64,000 bases of DNA from Ciceribacter sichuanensis (GTDB lineage: Bacteria > Pseudomonadota > Alphaproteobacteria > Rhizobiales > Rhizobiaceae). Shown one piece after another: positions 16,257 to 24,904 of the stretch. A model generated the notes under the pieces. It made no database searches, was not told the origin of the DNA, and saw nothing but the letters and a program-made list of their open reading frames with translations. The stretch is taken from positions 248,001-312,000 of the forward strand of contig NZ_JAMXLX010000001.1 of the NCBI RefSeq assembly GCF_024055605.1, read 5' to 3'. Within the stretch, counting starts at the first letter, position 1; each line of letters opens with the position of its first letter. A program made the position numbers and the translations under genes.

Positions 16257-17501
16257 ATGGATTTGCAGAGCACGGTATTGCGCCAATTGAAGAACCGCCG
16301 CGAAGGCTTCAGCCTCGAGCAGCCGTTCTATATCGACCAGGATTACTTCAAGCTCGACATGGAGACCATCTGGTATCGCGACTGGCTGTTCATCGGCCAT
16401 GACTGCGAAATCCCGAAGGCCGGCAATTACTTCACCGTCCAGATCGGCGATTACCCGGTCGTTGTCGTGCGCGGCAAGGACGGCGTGATCCGCGCGTTCC
16501 ACAACACCTGCCGCCATCGCGGCCACCGCGTTTGCACCAAGGAAAGCGGCGCTTCGGCCAAGCTCGTCTGTCCCTATCACCAGTGGACCTATGACCTCGA
16601 CGGTTCGCTGGTCTTCGCCCGCCAGATGGGCGAGGATTTCGACAAGGCGCAGTTCGGCATGAAGCACGTCGCCTGCGAAAGCGTCGGCGGTTACATCTTC
16701 GTCTGCCTCGCCGAGGAGCCGTCCGATTTCGCCCCGGTCCGCGCGACGATCGAGCCCTACATGAAGCCTCACCGCCTGTGGGAAGCCAAGGTCGCCCACA
16801 AGAACACCATCATCGAGAAGGGCAACTGGAAGCTCGTCTGGGAAAACAATCGCGAGTGCTACCACTGCGCCGGCAACCATCCGGAGCTCTGCCGCACCTA
16901 TCCGGAGGCCCCGACCGCGACCGGCGTTCAGGGCGCCAAGGACGATCCGTTCATTTCCGAGCACTGGGCCCGCTGCGAGGGTGCCGGTCTCCCGAGCGAG
17001 TTCACGATGGACCCGTCCGGCCAGTTCCGCGTTGCCCGCATGCCGCTGATCCAGGACGCCGAAAGCTACACCATGGACGGCAAGCGCGCGGTCAAGCGGC
17101 CGCTGTCGGATGATGTTCCGATCTCCCATATCGGCACCATGCTGCTGTTCCACTACCCGACGACCTGGAACCATATGCTGGGCGACCACGCGATCTCCTT
17201 CCGCGTCCTGCCGATCTCGGCCGAGGAAACCGCCGTCACCACGACCTGGCTCGTTCACAAGGATGCGGTCGAAGGCGTCGACTACAATGTCGAGGACCTG
17301 ACCCATGTCTGGAACATGACCAACGACCAGGACCGCGCCATTGTGGAAGAGAACGCCTTCGGTATCCGTTCGCCGGCCTATGAGCCGGGTCCGTACTCGG
17401 CCGACCACGAAGGCGGCGTCATGCAGTTCGTCGAATGGTACTCGAACTTCATGATCAACCGTCTGCAGGGCGACAAGGCCCGCCTGTCCGCGGTCGCCTG
17501 A
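16257..17501 (+). CDS. gbcA: Rieske-type oxygenase, probable glycine betaine demethylase large subunit
   Basis: 414 aa. The Rieske [2Fe-2S] ligands lie in CRHRGHRVC (Cys85, His87) and CPYHQW (Cys105, His108). The mononuclear iron site is in NNRECYHCAGNHPE (His203, His208, with an upstream Glu). The sequence pattern and the reductase partner match the GbcA/GbcB glycine betaine monooxygenase, which oxidatively demethylates betaine to dimethylglycine plus formaldehyde. Related enzymes act on stachydrine or carnitine, so substrate is inferred. The ATG at 16257 has GAGG 6 bases upstream; longer in-frame starts lie inside the riboswitch. The gbcB start follows 1 base after the stop. Confidence 0.82.
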   Translation: MDLQSTVLRQLKNRREGFSLEQPFYIDQDYFKLDMETIWYRDWLFIGHDCEIPKAGNYFTVQIGDYPVVVVRGKDGVIRAFHNTCRHRGHRVCTKESGASAKLVCPYHQWTYDLDGSLVFARQMGEDFDKAQFGMKHVACESVGGYIFVCLAEEPSDFAPVRATIEPYMKPHRLWEAKVAHKNTIIEKGNWKLVWENNRECYHCAGNHPELCRTYPEAPTATGVQGAKDDPFISEHWARCEGAGLPSEFTMDPSGQFRVARMPLIQDAESYTMDGKRAVKRPLSDDVPISHIGTMLLFHYPTTWNHMLGDHAISFRVLPISAEETAVTTTWLVHKDAVEGVDYNVEDLTHVWNMTNDQDRAIVEENAFGIRSPAYEPGPYSADHEGGVMQFVEWYSNFMINRLQGDKARLSAVA

Positions 17502-17502
17502 G

Positions 17503-18585
17503 ATGACGGTTGCCGTGACCTATCGTCATGTCGATGAGATGCGTCCCTGGTCCGACAGGGAGCATCGCCTTGAATGTGTGGCCGTGACGCCCGAGGCGCC
17601 GGATGTGATGACCTTCACATTCCGGCCCGACCGGCCCGGCCACTGGTTCCGCTATCTACCGGGGCAGTTCGTCACGCTGGAGATCCCGGCGTCGCCCGAA
17701 CCGGTAATGCGGACCTACACGCTGTCGTCGAGCCCCTCTCGCCCCTACACGGTCGCCGTGACCGTGAAGGCGCAGAAGGATTCGATCGGCACCCGCTGGA
17801 TGTTCGACAATCTGAAGCCGGGCATGAAGTTGAAGGCCATCGGCCCGCTCGGCGACTTTTCCTACGCCAAGCACCCCGGCAGGAAGTACCTCTTCATTTC
17901 GGCCGGTTCGGGCGTCACGCCGATGGTGTCGATGACCCGCGACATGGGCGACCGTGCTCCCGACAGCGATATCGTGTTCCTTAACTGCGCTCGCTCGCCG
18001 GATGACATCATCTTCCGCTGGGAGCTGGAAGCCAAGGCGCGCGATATGCCGCACCTGACGCTCGGCTTCATCGTCGAGCAGATTGCCCGTGGTCAGCTCT
18101 GGTCGGGTCTCAAGGGACGCATAGACAAGGCGAAGATCGCGTTGCTCGCTCCGGATTTCCTGGAGCGCACCGTGTTCTGCTGCGGCCCCGAGCCGTTCAT
18201 GGCGACGGTTCGCGAAGCCTTGTCGGGCGCCGGCTTCGACATGAAGAACTACCACGAGGAAGCCTTCCAGCCGGTGGCGCCCGAGCCGCCGGTGGTGGTC
18301 GCCGATCACTCCGATGGCGCTGTTGCGACCAAGGTCTCCTTTACCATGTCCGGCAAGGAAGGGCTCTGTGAGCCCGGCCACACGGTCCTGCAGGCCGCGC
18401 GTGCCGCGGGCGTGCGCATCGGTGCTGCCTGTGAATCGGGTCTTTGTGGAACCTGCAAGGTGATGAAGCTCTCCGGCGAGGTCGAGATGAACCACAATGG
18501 CGGTATTCTCGATGACGAGATCGACGAGGGTTACATTCTCGCCTGCTGCTCGCGTCCGAAGGGCGACCTCGAGATCGAGGCCTGA
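17503..18585 (+). CDS. gbcB: NADH:ferredoxin-type reductase partner of the Rieske oxygenase
   Basis: 360 aa. The N-terminal FAD-binding barrel includes MRTYTLSSSPSRP (flavin-binding RxYS-type motif). An NAD-binding region follows (YLFISAGSGVTPMVSM, FCCGPEPFM). The C-terminal plant-type [2Fe-2S] domain has CESGLCGTC (about residues 310-318) and a further Cys pair near 348. It passes electrons from NAD(P)H to the Rieske centre of the upstream oxygenase. It is in one operon with gbcA, both downstream of the cobalamin riboswitch. Confidence 0.88.
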   Translation: MTVAVTYRHVDEMRPWSDREHRLECVAVTPEAPDVMTFTFRPDRPGHWFRYLPGQFVTLEIPASPEPVMRTYTLSSSPSRPYTVAVTVKAQKDSIGTRWMFDNLKPGMKLKAIGPLGDFSYAKHPGRKYLFISAGSGVTPMVSMTRDMGDRAPDSDIVFLNCARSPDDIIFRWELEAKARDMPHLTLGFIVEQIARGQLWSGLKGRIDKAKIALLAPDFLERTVFCCGPEPFMATVREALSGAGFDMKNYHEEAFQPVAPEPPVVVADHSDGAVATKVSFTMSGKEGLCEPGHTVLQAARAAGVRIGAACESGLCGTCKVMKLSGEVEMNHNGGILDDEIDEGYILACCSRPKGDLEIEA

Positions 18586-18621
18586 AGCAAAAGCCGTCTG
18601 CTGGCGGAAAACATGTTCATG

Positions 18622-18651
18622 AAAGGCGGCGGGGCGATCCGTCGCCTTTTT
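18622..18651 (+). terminator. intrinsic terminator after gbcAB
   Basis: AAAGGCG-GCGG...CCG-TCGCCTTTTT forms an imperfect GC-rich stem followed by five T residues, 36 bases after the gbcB stop. Confidence 0.75.
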
Positions 18652-18683
18652 GACTGTTTTGCCTGCTTCGCCGAAGATGCGAC

Positions 18684-18708
18684 GGAACAATGATCTGCGT
18701 GCTGCGTT
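18684..18708 (+). promoter_or_regulatory. EcfG-type general stress promoter
   Basis: GGAAC (18684-18688), 16 bp, then CGTT (18705-18708) and TTCC match the alphaproteobacterial EcfG (sigma general stress response) consensus. It points toward the BA14K gene, whose ATG is about 210 bp downstream, leaving a long leader. The rest of the 18586-18924 gap shows only a small TTCGCTAAAGCGAA hairpin right after the promoter. Confidence 0.65.
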
Positions 18709-18924
18709 TCCCCTTCGCTAAAGCGAAGTTCGGGGCTGGGCTTCACATTGTTCTTCAATCGATAGTGATGTGTCACAAGTTCCCTACAGCTTTATGATGT
18801 TAATAATGGGTTCAGGATGGACCGGATAGCTTGCTGTCAAGTCTTGTCGATACCGTGATTTTTCTCGCCCGTCGTTCAAGACTCGCCTTGTGCATCCTGA
18901 CCAAGCAGGGAATGGAGAACTGAC

Positions 18925-19347
18925 ATGACAAATATGATGAAGCGCTGGGCCGCTGTTGCCCTGGCTTCCGCCGTCGTCCTGACGAGCTTCGTGCCGTCGC
19001 AGGCGATGCCGGTGACCGCGCCCGTCACGGCAACGTCTGACGTGACAGCGGTCGATTACTATCGCCGCCCGCCGCCGGGCTATTATCATGGCCATCGTGG
19101 TTATCGCGATTACCGCCCCGGCTACCGTCGTCATAACGACGGCTGGTGGTATCCGCTCGCAGCCTTCGGCGCAGGTGTGGTGATCGGTGGCGCCATAGCC
19201 GCACCGCCGGCTCCGCGGCGCGCCTCCGGCATCAATCCGCGGCACTATGAGTGGTGCTATGCAAGGTATCGTTCCTACGATTCCTACAGCAACACCTTCC
19301 AGCCGAACTACGGCCCGCGCCGTCAGTGCCTGTCGCCTTACTATTGA
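18925..19347 (+). CDS. BA14K family secreted protein
   Basis: 140 aa. Sec signal peptide (about residues 1-28, PSQAMPV), a low-complexity Tyr/Arg/Gly/Pro segment (YYRRPPPGYYHGHRGYRDY), a short hydrophobic stretch (AAFGAGVVIGGAIAAPPAP), and the C-terminal BA14K motif HYEWCYARYRSYDSYSNTF ending with a second conserved Cys. The family is named from a Brucella immunoreactive protein with reported lectin-like activity. A likely EcfG promoter upstream suggests stress induction. Confidence 0.88.
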   Translation: MTNMMKRWAAVALASAVVLTSFVPSQAMPVTAPVTATSDVTAVDYYRRPPPGYYHGHRGYRDYRPGYRRHNDGWWYPLAAFGAGVVIGGAIAAPPAPRRASGINPRHYEWCYARYRSYDSYSNTFQPNYGPRRQCLSPYY

Positions 19348-19418
19348 TCGCAGGCAGTACCTTAGAAGTCACGATGCCCGGCCGCTGGTCGGGCATTTCG
19401 TTTTGAAGACAACCTGTT

Positions 19419-20417
19419 TCAAAGGATATCGGCGCGCCTGAGGATCAGCCATGCCGCGATGATCGACACGGCGATGAAGCCCACGGCCCACAGCGTGCCG
19501 CCGATGCCCTCGGCAAAAGGCAGGGACGAAGTGTTCATTCCGAAGAAACCTGTCACCAGAGACGGAGGCAGCAGGAAGGCTGTCATCAGCGACAGGACAT
19601 AGAGGTGGCGGTTGGTTTCCGAGGAAAGCTTGGAATCGATTTCTTCGTGCAGCAGCCTCGCCCTTTCCTGCAGCGCATAGACGTCGTTGTCTGCCGCCTC
19701 CAGCCGGTTCACCAGCCTCTCTGCGACATCCTCGAAGCCGGAGGGCAGTTCATCATCGTCGGCCGCTGCTGCCCGGCGCATCAGCGCCAGCACGGTGCGC
19801 AGGTGCCGGTGCAGCCTGACGACGACGCGCCGGACCGGAGCGAGCCGCCGGCGCTCGTCACGAAGTTCGCTGTCATAGACGAAATCCTCGATGGCGTTCA
19901 GCTCGTCGGTCAGTTCCAGCACCACGGACATGATGCCTCGCTGGAACTCCACCACCAGCGCTTCGAAGATCTGGATCGGCTGACGGAACTTCGCCGCGTT
20001 CTTCTCGATGGTCGCCCGCACCGGGTCGATTGACCGGATTGGCTGCAGCCGCGTGGTAATGATGAAACCGTTGGACAGCGCGAAATGCAGCCAGCCGATA
20101 TCGCGGGTGGTGGCGTCGAACTCCCGCTGGAAGTCGACCAGAGTGCCGTAGAAAGCCTGTTCGTCCACGGTCAGCGCGGCATGGGCTTCGTGCGTCGTCA
20201 GGGCTGCGCGCGCCTGCTCGGTCAGGCCGGGAAAGTTATCGAGAAAGGCGGTGCAGCGCGCATCGGCGAGATTGAGATGCAGCCAGACGAAACTGCCTTC
20301 ATCGATCCTGATGTCGGTGGGGTCGGTTTCGGGCGAAAAGCGGGTAGCCCGGCCGGAAGACGCATTGATCACATAGCCCCAGACGAGGCCGGGAATTTTC
20401 GTGCTGAGGGGATGCAT
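19419..20417 (-). CDS. CorA/ZntB family divalent metal transporter
   Basis: 332 aa. A large N-terminal cytoplasmic domain with a long helical stretch precedes two C-terminal membrane helices. The family signature GMN is in LPPSLVTGFFGMNTSSLP. The context LSLMTAFLLPPSLVTGFFGMN resembles ZntB, a Zn/H+ transporter branch, more than Mg-specific CorA, so the metal is uncertain. The gene is 71 bp downstream of the ion-channel gene on the same strand and could be part of its transcript. Confidence 0.88.
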   Translation of the reverse strand: MHPLSTKIPGLVWGYVINASSGRATRFSPETDPTDIRIDEGSFVWLHLNLADARCTAFLDNFPGLTEQARAALTTHEAHAALTVDEQAFYGTLVDFQREFDATTRDIGWLHFALSNGFIITTRLQPIRSIDPVRATIEKNAAKFRQPIQIFEALVVEFQRGIMSVVLELTDELNAIEDFVYDSELRDERRRLAPVRRVVVRLHRHLRTVLALMRRAAAADDDELPSGFEDVAERLVNRLEAADNDVYALQERARLLHEEIDSKLSSETNRHLYVLSLMTAFLLPPSLVTGFFGMNTSSLPFAEGIGGTLWAVGFIAVSIIAAWLILRRADIL

Positions 20418-20488
20418 CGGTCTGCTCCGGAAACGGCCCGCCAGCGCTTCTATGCCTGCATTGTGACAGTTCGATTACAATCCTTGTG

Positions 20489-21556
20489 TCAGAGCAGCGA
20501 CAGCAGCACGGAGCAGATGCAGATAAGCAGGAAACTCATCGGAATGGAGAAGCGGATATTGGCGCGGATCGTCTCTTCCAGATGCGGATATCGCCGTCGC
20601 CCTGGAAAGTTGGCGTCGGTCAGCAGCATGGAGACGAGAAGCACGATGACGAGATAGAAATAGCCGAGCGACACCATGAAGGCGACGGGCGAATTCATCG
20701 AGATGGCGCCGGGGAAGCTCGATTCATAGGTGAATCCGAGTGCGGCGAGGGCGAGCAGGGCGGAATAGGTCATCGGCGCCTCGTCGCCCCGCAGGCGCGC
20801 CGGAGCCCACAGCAGGAACAGCGACACCGAAAGCACGGCGGCGAAGGGAACGAAGATCGGCAGCACATAATGCTGCCATTTGCGCTGTATCTCGGTCGAT
20901 GCCTTGATCCGCACGAAGGGCTTGGCGTTCCATCCGTAGAAACGCTCCATCACGAATTGCAGCGACCGGGCCGTCCAGCTATTGGCCGAAAGCTCGGATG
21001 CGACCGAGGCAAGTTCCCGGTCTATGTCGTTCATCACGAAGATGACCTCGTCGGCCGAATGCCGCGGCGTGACGAGCGAGAGCGTCAGGGTCTGTCGGTC
21101 GAACGGAAAGGTCGTCATGTCGACCTCAACCCGGAAATCGGCATCGATCCGCCGGATACGGGTCACCGTGCCGTCCGCCCGCATCGTCAGGGCGACGGAG
21201 CCGGATCTGGGCTCGCCGATGCGGTTCTCGATCTCGGTTGCCGGCGTCCAGATGCCGGCGAGCTTCGCCTCGGCCTCGGCGCCCACATAGTCGAAACGGG
21301 CAAAGCCGGTGGTCTTGGGATCGAACGCCTGGGTGGGGTCCTTCCAGCGTTCGGTGGTCTCGATCGTCATCGAGGCTTCGCCCGAGGTCTCGTTGAACCT
21401 GGAAATGTCGAGCACCCGCATCGAGAAATGGACGGCGAGCGGCAGATGTACGCCCTTTGGCAGGCGAGGGGTTTCGTCCGCCATCGCCGTTCCCGACAGG
21501 ATAAGGCAAAGCCAGCCGGCGAGGACGAGGATCGGGCGCAGGACGGCTGGCTTCAC
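20489..21556 (-). CDS. prokaryotic pentameric ligand-gated ion channel (Cys-loop family homologue)
   Basis: 355 aa. Signal peptide 1-26, then an extracellular beta-sandwich (about 30-225) with WTPATEIENR (102-111, the W-x-P motif of the family) and TTFPFDRQTLTLSL (148-161, the conserved FPFD element). The two loop cysteines of animal receptors are absent, as in GLIC and ELIC. Four membrane segments follow: M1 229-250 with the conserved Pro (LPIFVPF), M2 about 259-281, M3 about 288-312, and M4 335-355. The cytoplasmic M3-M4 loop is short, as in bacterial channels. GTG start; its first base-pairs overlap the TGA of the upstream sensor-like gene (GTGA), so the two are translationally coupled. 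Ligand and ion selectivity are unknown. Confidence 0.88.
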   Translation of the reverse strand: MKPAVLRPILVLAGWLCLILSGTAMADETPRLPKGVHLPLAVHFSMRVLDISRFNETSGEASMTIETTERWKDPTQAFDPKTTGFARFDYVGAEAEAKLAGIWTPATEIENRIGEPRSGSVALTMRADGTVTRIRRIDADFRVEVDMTTFPFDRQTLTLSLVTPRHSADEVIFVMNDIDRELASVASELSANSWTARSLQFVMERFYGWNAKPFVRIKASTEIQRKWQHYVLPIFVPFAAVLSVSLFLLWAPARLRGDEAPMTYSALLALAALGFTYESSFPGAISMNSPVAFMVSLGYFYLVIVLLVSMLLTDANFPGRRRYPHLEETIRANIRFSIPMSFLLICICSVLLSLL

Positions 21557-22686
21557 GCGTCGCCTCCGTCATGGGGTTTGCCCTCTGCGGTAACGCGGCC
21601 AGCCGACAGGCTGTCGATGGCGTCCTTCAGCCGCCTGAGATCGCCATGACCGCTGCCCTCCGGCGCAGCGCCTTCGGCCTTTCCCGATGCCAGCGCCTCC
21701 GCATGGTCGGCGAGATCGGTAAGGGGGCGGATCAGCACTGCCCGCAGGGCCACGGTGACGATCGAGAAAACGAAGATACCGCCGACGGCGGCAACGATCG
21801 CCGCCATTGCGATCGACCGCAGGAAACCGCTCTCGATCGTGGAGAAATCGCGAACGATGAAGATCGTCCCGATCATCCGGCCGGAATAGTCCAGAAGCGG
21901 CTGGGCGAAGGTGCCGTATCTGTGGTCGTCAAGCTCCACCATGGCGGATGTCGGCTCTCGGGAAAGGCCGATGGCGCGACGGTCGTAGAGTTTCTGGAAA
22001 AGCGTGGTGTCGGTTGCCGATTCGATGGCAAGCCCGGCGCCGTCGGCTTTCACGGCGCTGTCCTTCGGCATGATTCCCGTCATCGCAGGGCTGAGGAACA
22101 GGGCGTAATCGGCTCCCGATGCCGACTTGGCGATTTCCAGGAGTGTTTTCAGGTCGACGCCGACCTCGACCGTTCCGACCAGCGTCTCGCCTTCGAGCAT
22201 CGGGGCGACCGCGCGCAGGCTGAGACCGGCAAGTCCGACTTCCAGCCCCTTCTGCAGGATATGGCTGCGGTTGGCTGCAAGGATCATCGGGCGGATTGTC
22301 GAAAGATCCTGCCCGAAGTTCTTCGGATCCTGCACGCGCAGGAAGCTTTTGATGTCGCTTGTGTGGAAATGCAGCATGTTGACGCCAGCTTCGCTGGCCA
22401 GCGCGTCGTAGGTCGGCTTCAGAAGCGAGGTCAGTCCCTCCCGGTCGCCCTTCTTCATCAGGTCGAGGACGAGTGGATCCTTGGCGATACGGTCGGCATG
22501 GGTTGCCGAAAGGCTGGCCGATTGCGCCATGGACGAGGTGAGCAGCAGGGCGGTTGCCTGCATCTCGTCGCCCTTGGCGGCTTCGAGCTGCTGGCGGGTA
22601 CCGTCTACGACGATGTAGCCGCCCACGCCGAGAATGGTGGCGAGCAGGATCGCCGTCACGAGTGCGAGTGATCGGTCAAGCGTCAT
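21553..22686 (-). CDS. double-Cache (dCache_3-like) membrane protein with HAMP remnant and no output domain
   Basis: 377 aa from the ATG with GGATGGA just upstream; an ATG 9 bases earlier and a TTG 30 bases earlier are alternatives. A first membrane helix (about residues 7-28) is followed by a large periplasmic region with LHFHTSDIKSFLRVQDPKNFG and KGLEVGLAGLSLRAVAP, resembling dCache_3 sensor domains of kinases and chemoreceptors. A second helix (about FLRSIAMAAIVAAVGG) leads into a HAMP-like segment (IRPLTDLADHAEAL) and the chain ends about 55 residues later. No kinase, GGDEF or chemotaxis signalling domain exists. It overlaps the ion-channel start by 4 bases, which suggests it senses a ligand for or with the channel. 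Confidence 0.82.
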   Translation of the reverse strand: MTLDRSLALVTAILLATILGVGGYIVVDGTRQQLEAAKGDEMQATALLLTSSMAQSASLSATHADRIAKDPLVLDLMKKGDREGLTSLLKPTYDALASEAGVNMLHFHTSDIKSFLRVQDPKNFGQDLSTIRPMILAANRSHILQKGLEVGLAGLSLRAVAPMLEGETLVGTVEVGVDLKTLLEIAKSASGADYALFLSPAMTGIMPKDSAVKADGAGLAIESATDTTLFQKLYDRRAIGLSREPTSAMVELDDHRYGTFAQPLLDYSGRMIGTIFIVRDFSTIESGFLRSIAMAAIVAAVGGIFVFSIVTVALRAVLIRPLTDLADHAEALASGKAEGAAPEGSGHGDLRRLKDAIDSLSAGRVTAEGKPHDGGDA

Positions 22687-22835
22687 TGGGTCCATCCGCG
22701 ATCGCTGTAATCCCAATGAGGTACGGCAATCCGGGCGGCGCTGTATCGTCCAAATCTGGGCGTATCGTTACGGCGGCGGTCACTTTCCAGACCTGCCCGT
22801 TACCTGTCTCAAGGGCACCGATGCAGCAAAAAGAT

Positions 22836-22851
22836 TTGACGTTTACGTAAA
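22836..22851. promoter_or_regulatory. putative LiuR-like (MerR family) operator
   Basis: TTGACGTTTACGTAAA is a 16-bp imperfect inverted repeat built of TTKACGT/ACGTMAA halves, the form I recall for LiuR-type regulators of branched-chain and fatty acid degradation. It lies about 90 bp before the acyl-CoA dehydrogenase start. A perfect version of the same motif occurs at 46285-46300. Confidence 0.6.
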
Positions 22852-22942
22852 AATAAATTAGCCAAAAGACCAGTTGCGGGATCCTTTCCGGGGGTGGAGA
22901 AAAGGTCCCATGGCGCAACGGCAAAGCAGGAGGAGGCTGTCC

Positions 22943-24733
22943 GTGTACAACGCACCGGTTGAGGAAATCGCTTTCACGCTGAAACACGTGGCCGGCATGG
23001 CCGATGCGCTGGAAGAGGGGCAGCTGGGCGATCTCAGCGACGATCTCGTCGACGCCATTCTTGAAGAGGCCGGACGCTTCGCCAGCGATGAAGTCGCGCC
23101 GCTTGCCGAAATCGGTGACAAGCAGGGCGCGCGCCTCGTGGATGGCAAGGTCGAGGTGCCGGATGGCTGGGCGGATCTTTACCGCCACTGGGCCGAGGGC
23201 GGCTGGAATTCGCTTGTCGCTTCGCCGGCCTTCGGCGGGCAGGGGCTGCCCCACATGCTGAACGTCGCAGCCCTCGAAATGTGGAATTCCGGCTCCATGG
23301 CCTTCGCGCTCGGTCCGACTCTGACCATGGGCGCCGTCGAAGCGGTGACGGCTCACGGCAGCGCCGAACTCAAGGAAAAATACCTGCACAAGATGGTATC
23401 CGGCGAATGGACCGGAACCATGAACCTGACCGAACCCCATGCCGGCTCGGACCTCGGCGTGATGAAGACCCGCGCCGAGCGCCGTGATGACGGCACCTAC
23501 CGCATCTTCGGCCAGAAGATCTTCATCACCTGGGGCGAGCACGAAATCACCCGCAACATCGTTCATCTGGTTCTTGCCCGCCTGCCGGATGCGCCGGCCG
23601 GCACGCGCGGCATCTCGCTCTTCCTCGTGCCGAAATTCCTCGTCAATGACGATGGTTCGCTGGGGGCTCGCAACGATCTCCACTGCCATTCGCTGGAACA
23701 CAAGCTCGGCATCCATGGCTCGCCCACCTGCACCATGATCTATGGCGATGGCCGCTACGGCGATGAAGCCGGGGCGATCGGCTACCTGATCGGCGAGGAG
23801 AACAAGGGCCTCGCCTGCATGTTCACCATGATGAACAATGCCCGTCTTGCCGTCGGCATGCAGGGCGTGGCGATCTGCGAGGCGGTCACCCAGAAGGCGG
23901 TGTCCTTCGCAAAGGAACGCACGCAGGGCAAGGCCCCGGGTTGGTCGGGTTCAGGCCAGACCGGGGGAATGAGCCCGATCATCGAGCATCCCGACGTCGC
24001 CCGCATGCTCGTGACGATGAAGGCGCTGACGCAGGGCGCGCGCGCCATCTGCTACACCTGCGCCCACGCAACCGACATGGCCCACCACGCGCGGGCGGAC
24101 CGCGCCGCGCACTGGCAGGAACGCGCAGCGCTGCTCACCCCGATTGCCAAGTCCTTCGCCACTGACGCAGGCGTCGATGTCGCATCGCTCGGTATTCAGG
24201 TTCATGGCGGCATGGGCTTCATCGAGGAGACGGGTGCCGCCCGTTACCTGCGAGACGCCCGCATCGCCCCGATCTATGAAGGTACCAACGGCATTCAGGC
24301 GATCGACCTCGTCACCCGCAAGCTGCCGCTGTCGAACGGCGACCATGTCAGGGGCTTCATCACCGAACTCAGGGAAATCGTCTCCTCCGTTCGTGGCTTG
24401 AACCGGGACGGTTTCGGCACCACGGCCGACCGTCTGGAGGCAAGCCTTGCCGATCTCGACGAGGCGACCGAATGGCTGCTCGCCCGGATTGCCGAGGGCA
24501 ACACCGCTGCAGCACTTGCAGGCGCCACCCCTTACCAGCGGCTGTTCGGCCTGGCGCTGACCGGCGCCTATCTTGCGAAGGGTGCGCTCGCCGACGCTGA
24601 AACCGGCGGTTTCGAACGTGTTGTCCTTTGCCGCTTTGCCGCCGAAAACCTGATTGCCGAAACGGCTGCGCTGAAGGATCGCGTGATCAACGGCGAAGCG
24701 AGCCTGACGGCCGCACGTGCGCTTCTCGGCTAG
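22943..24733 (+). CDS. acyl-CoA dehydrogenase (long, ~600-aa type)
   Basis: 596 aa from GTG 22943, which has AGGAGGA at 22928-22934; the frame is open further upstream but without such a site. It begins MYNAPVEEIAFTLKHVAG, typical of this FadE-like subgroup. FAD/substrate motifs include WTGTMNLTEPHAGSDLGVMKTRAE, IFGQKIFITWGEHE, and near the catalytic region GGMGFIEETGAARYLRDARIAPIYEGTNGIQ. An additional C-terminal domain accounts for the length over the usual 380 aa. It catalyses alpha,beta-dehydrogenation of an acyl-CoA in beta-oxidation. It pairs with the downstream enoyl-CoA hydratase and has a LiuR-like box upstream. Confidence 0.92.
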   Translation: MYNAPVEEIAFTLKHVAGMADALEEGQLGDLSDDLVDAILEEAGRFASDEVAPLAEIGDKQGARLVDGKVEVPDGWADLYRHWAEGGWNSLVASPAFGGQGLPHMLNVAALEMWNSGSMAFALGPTLTMGAVEAVTAHGSAELKEKYLHKMVSGEWTGTMNLTEPHAGSDLGVMKTRAERRDDGTYRIFGQKIFITWGEHEITRNIVHLVLARLPDAPAGTRGISLFLVPKFLVNDDGSLGARNDLHCHSLEHKLGIHGSPTCTMIYGDGRYGDEAGAIGYLIGEENKGLACMFTMMNNARLAVGMQGVAICEAVTQKAVSFAKERTQGKAPGWSGSGQTGGMSPIIEHPDVARMLVTMKALTQGARAICYTCAHATDMAHHARADRAAHWQERAALLTPIAKSFATDAGVDVASLGIQVHGGMGFIEETGAARYLRDARIAPIYEGTNGIQAIDLVTRKLPLSNGDHVRGFITELREIVSSVRGLNRDGFGTTADRLEASLADLDEATEWLLARIAEGNTAAALAGATPYQRLFGLALTGAYLAKGALADAETGGFERVVLCRFAAENLIAETAALKDRVINGEASLTAARALLG

Positions 24734-24904
24734 TACCCCTCCAACAAGAAAGAGGGTCTCAACCAACCGCCGCTGTTCGGGGCAGGCAGAAAGTTTGCCA
24801 CGTATTTTCGCCCTCCTTGGAGGAAAGATGACAGCTGGCCAGAGGTGATTTCGTTTGAACCAGCCTCCCGTTTTGGGAGTGCAACGCCAACTGGGAAAGA
24901 ATTT

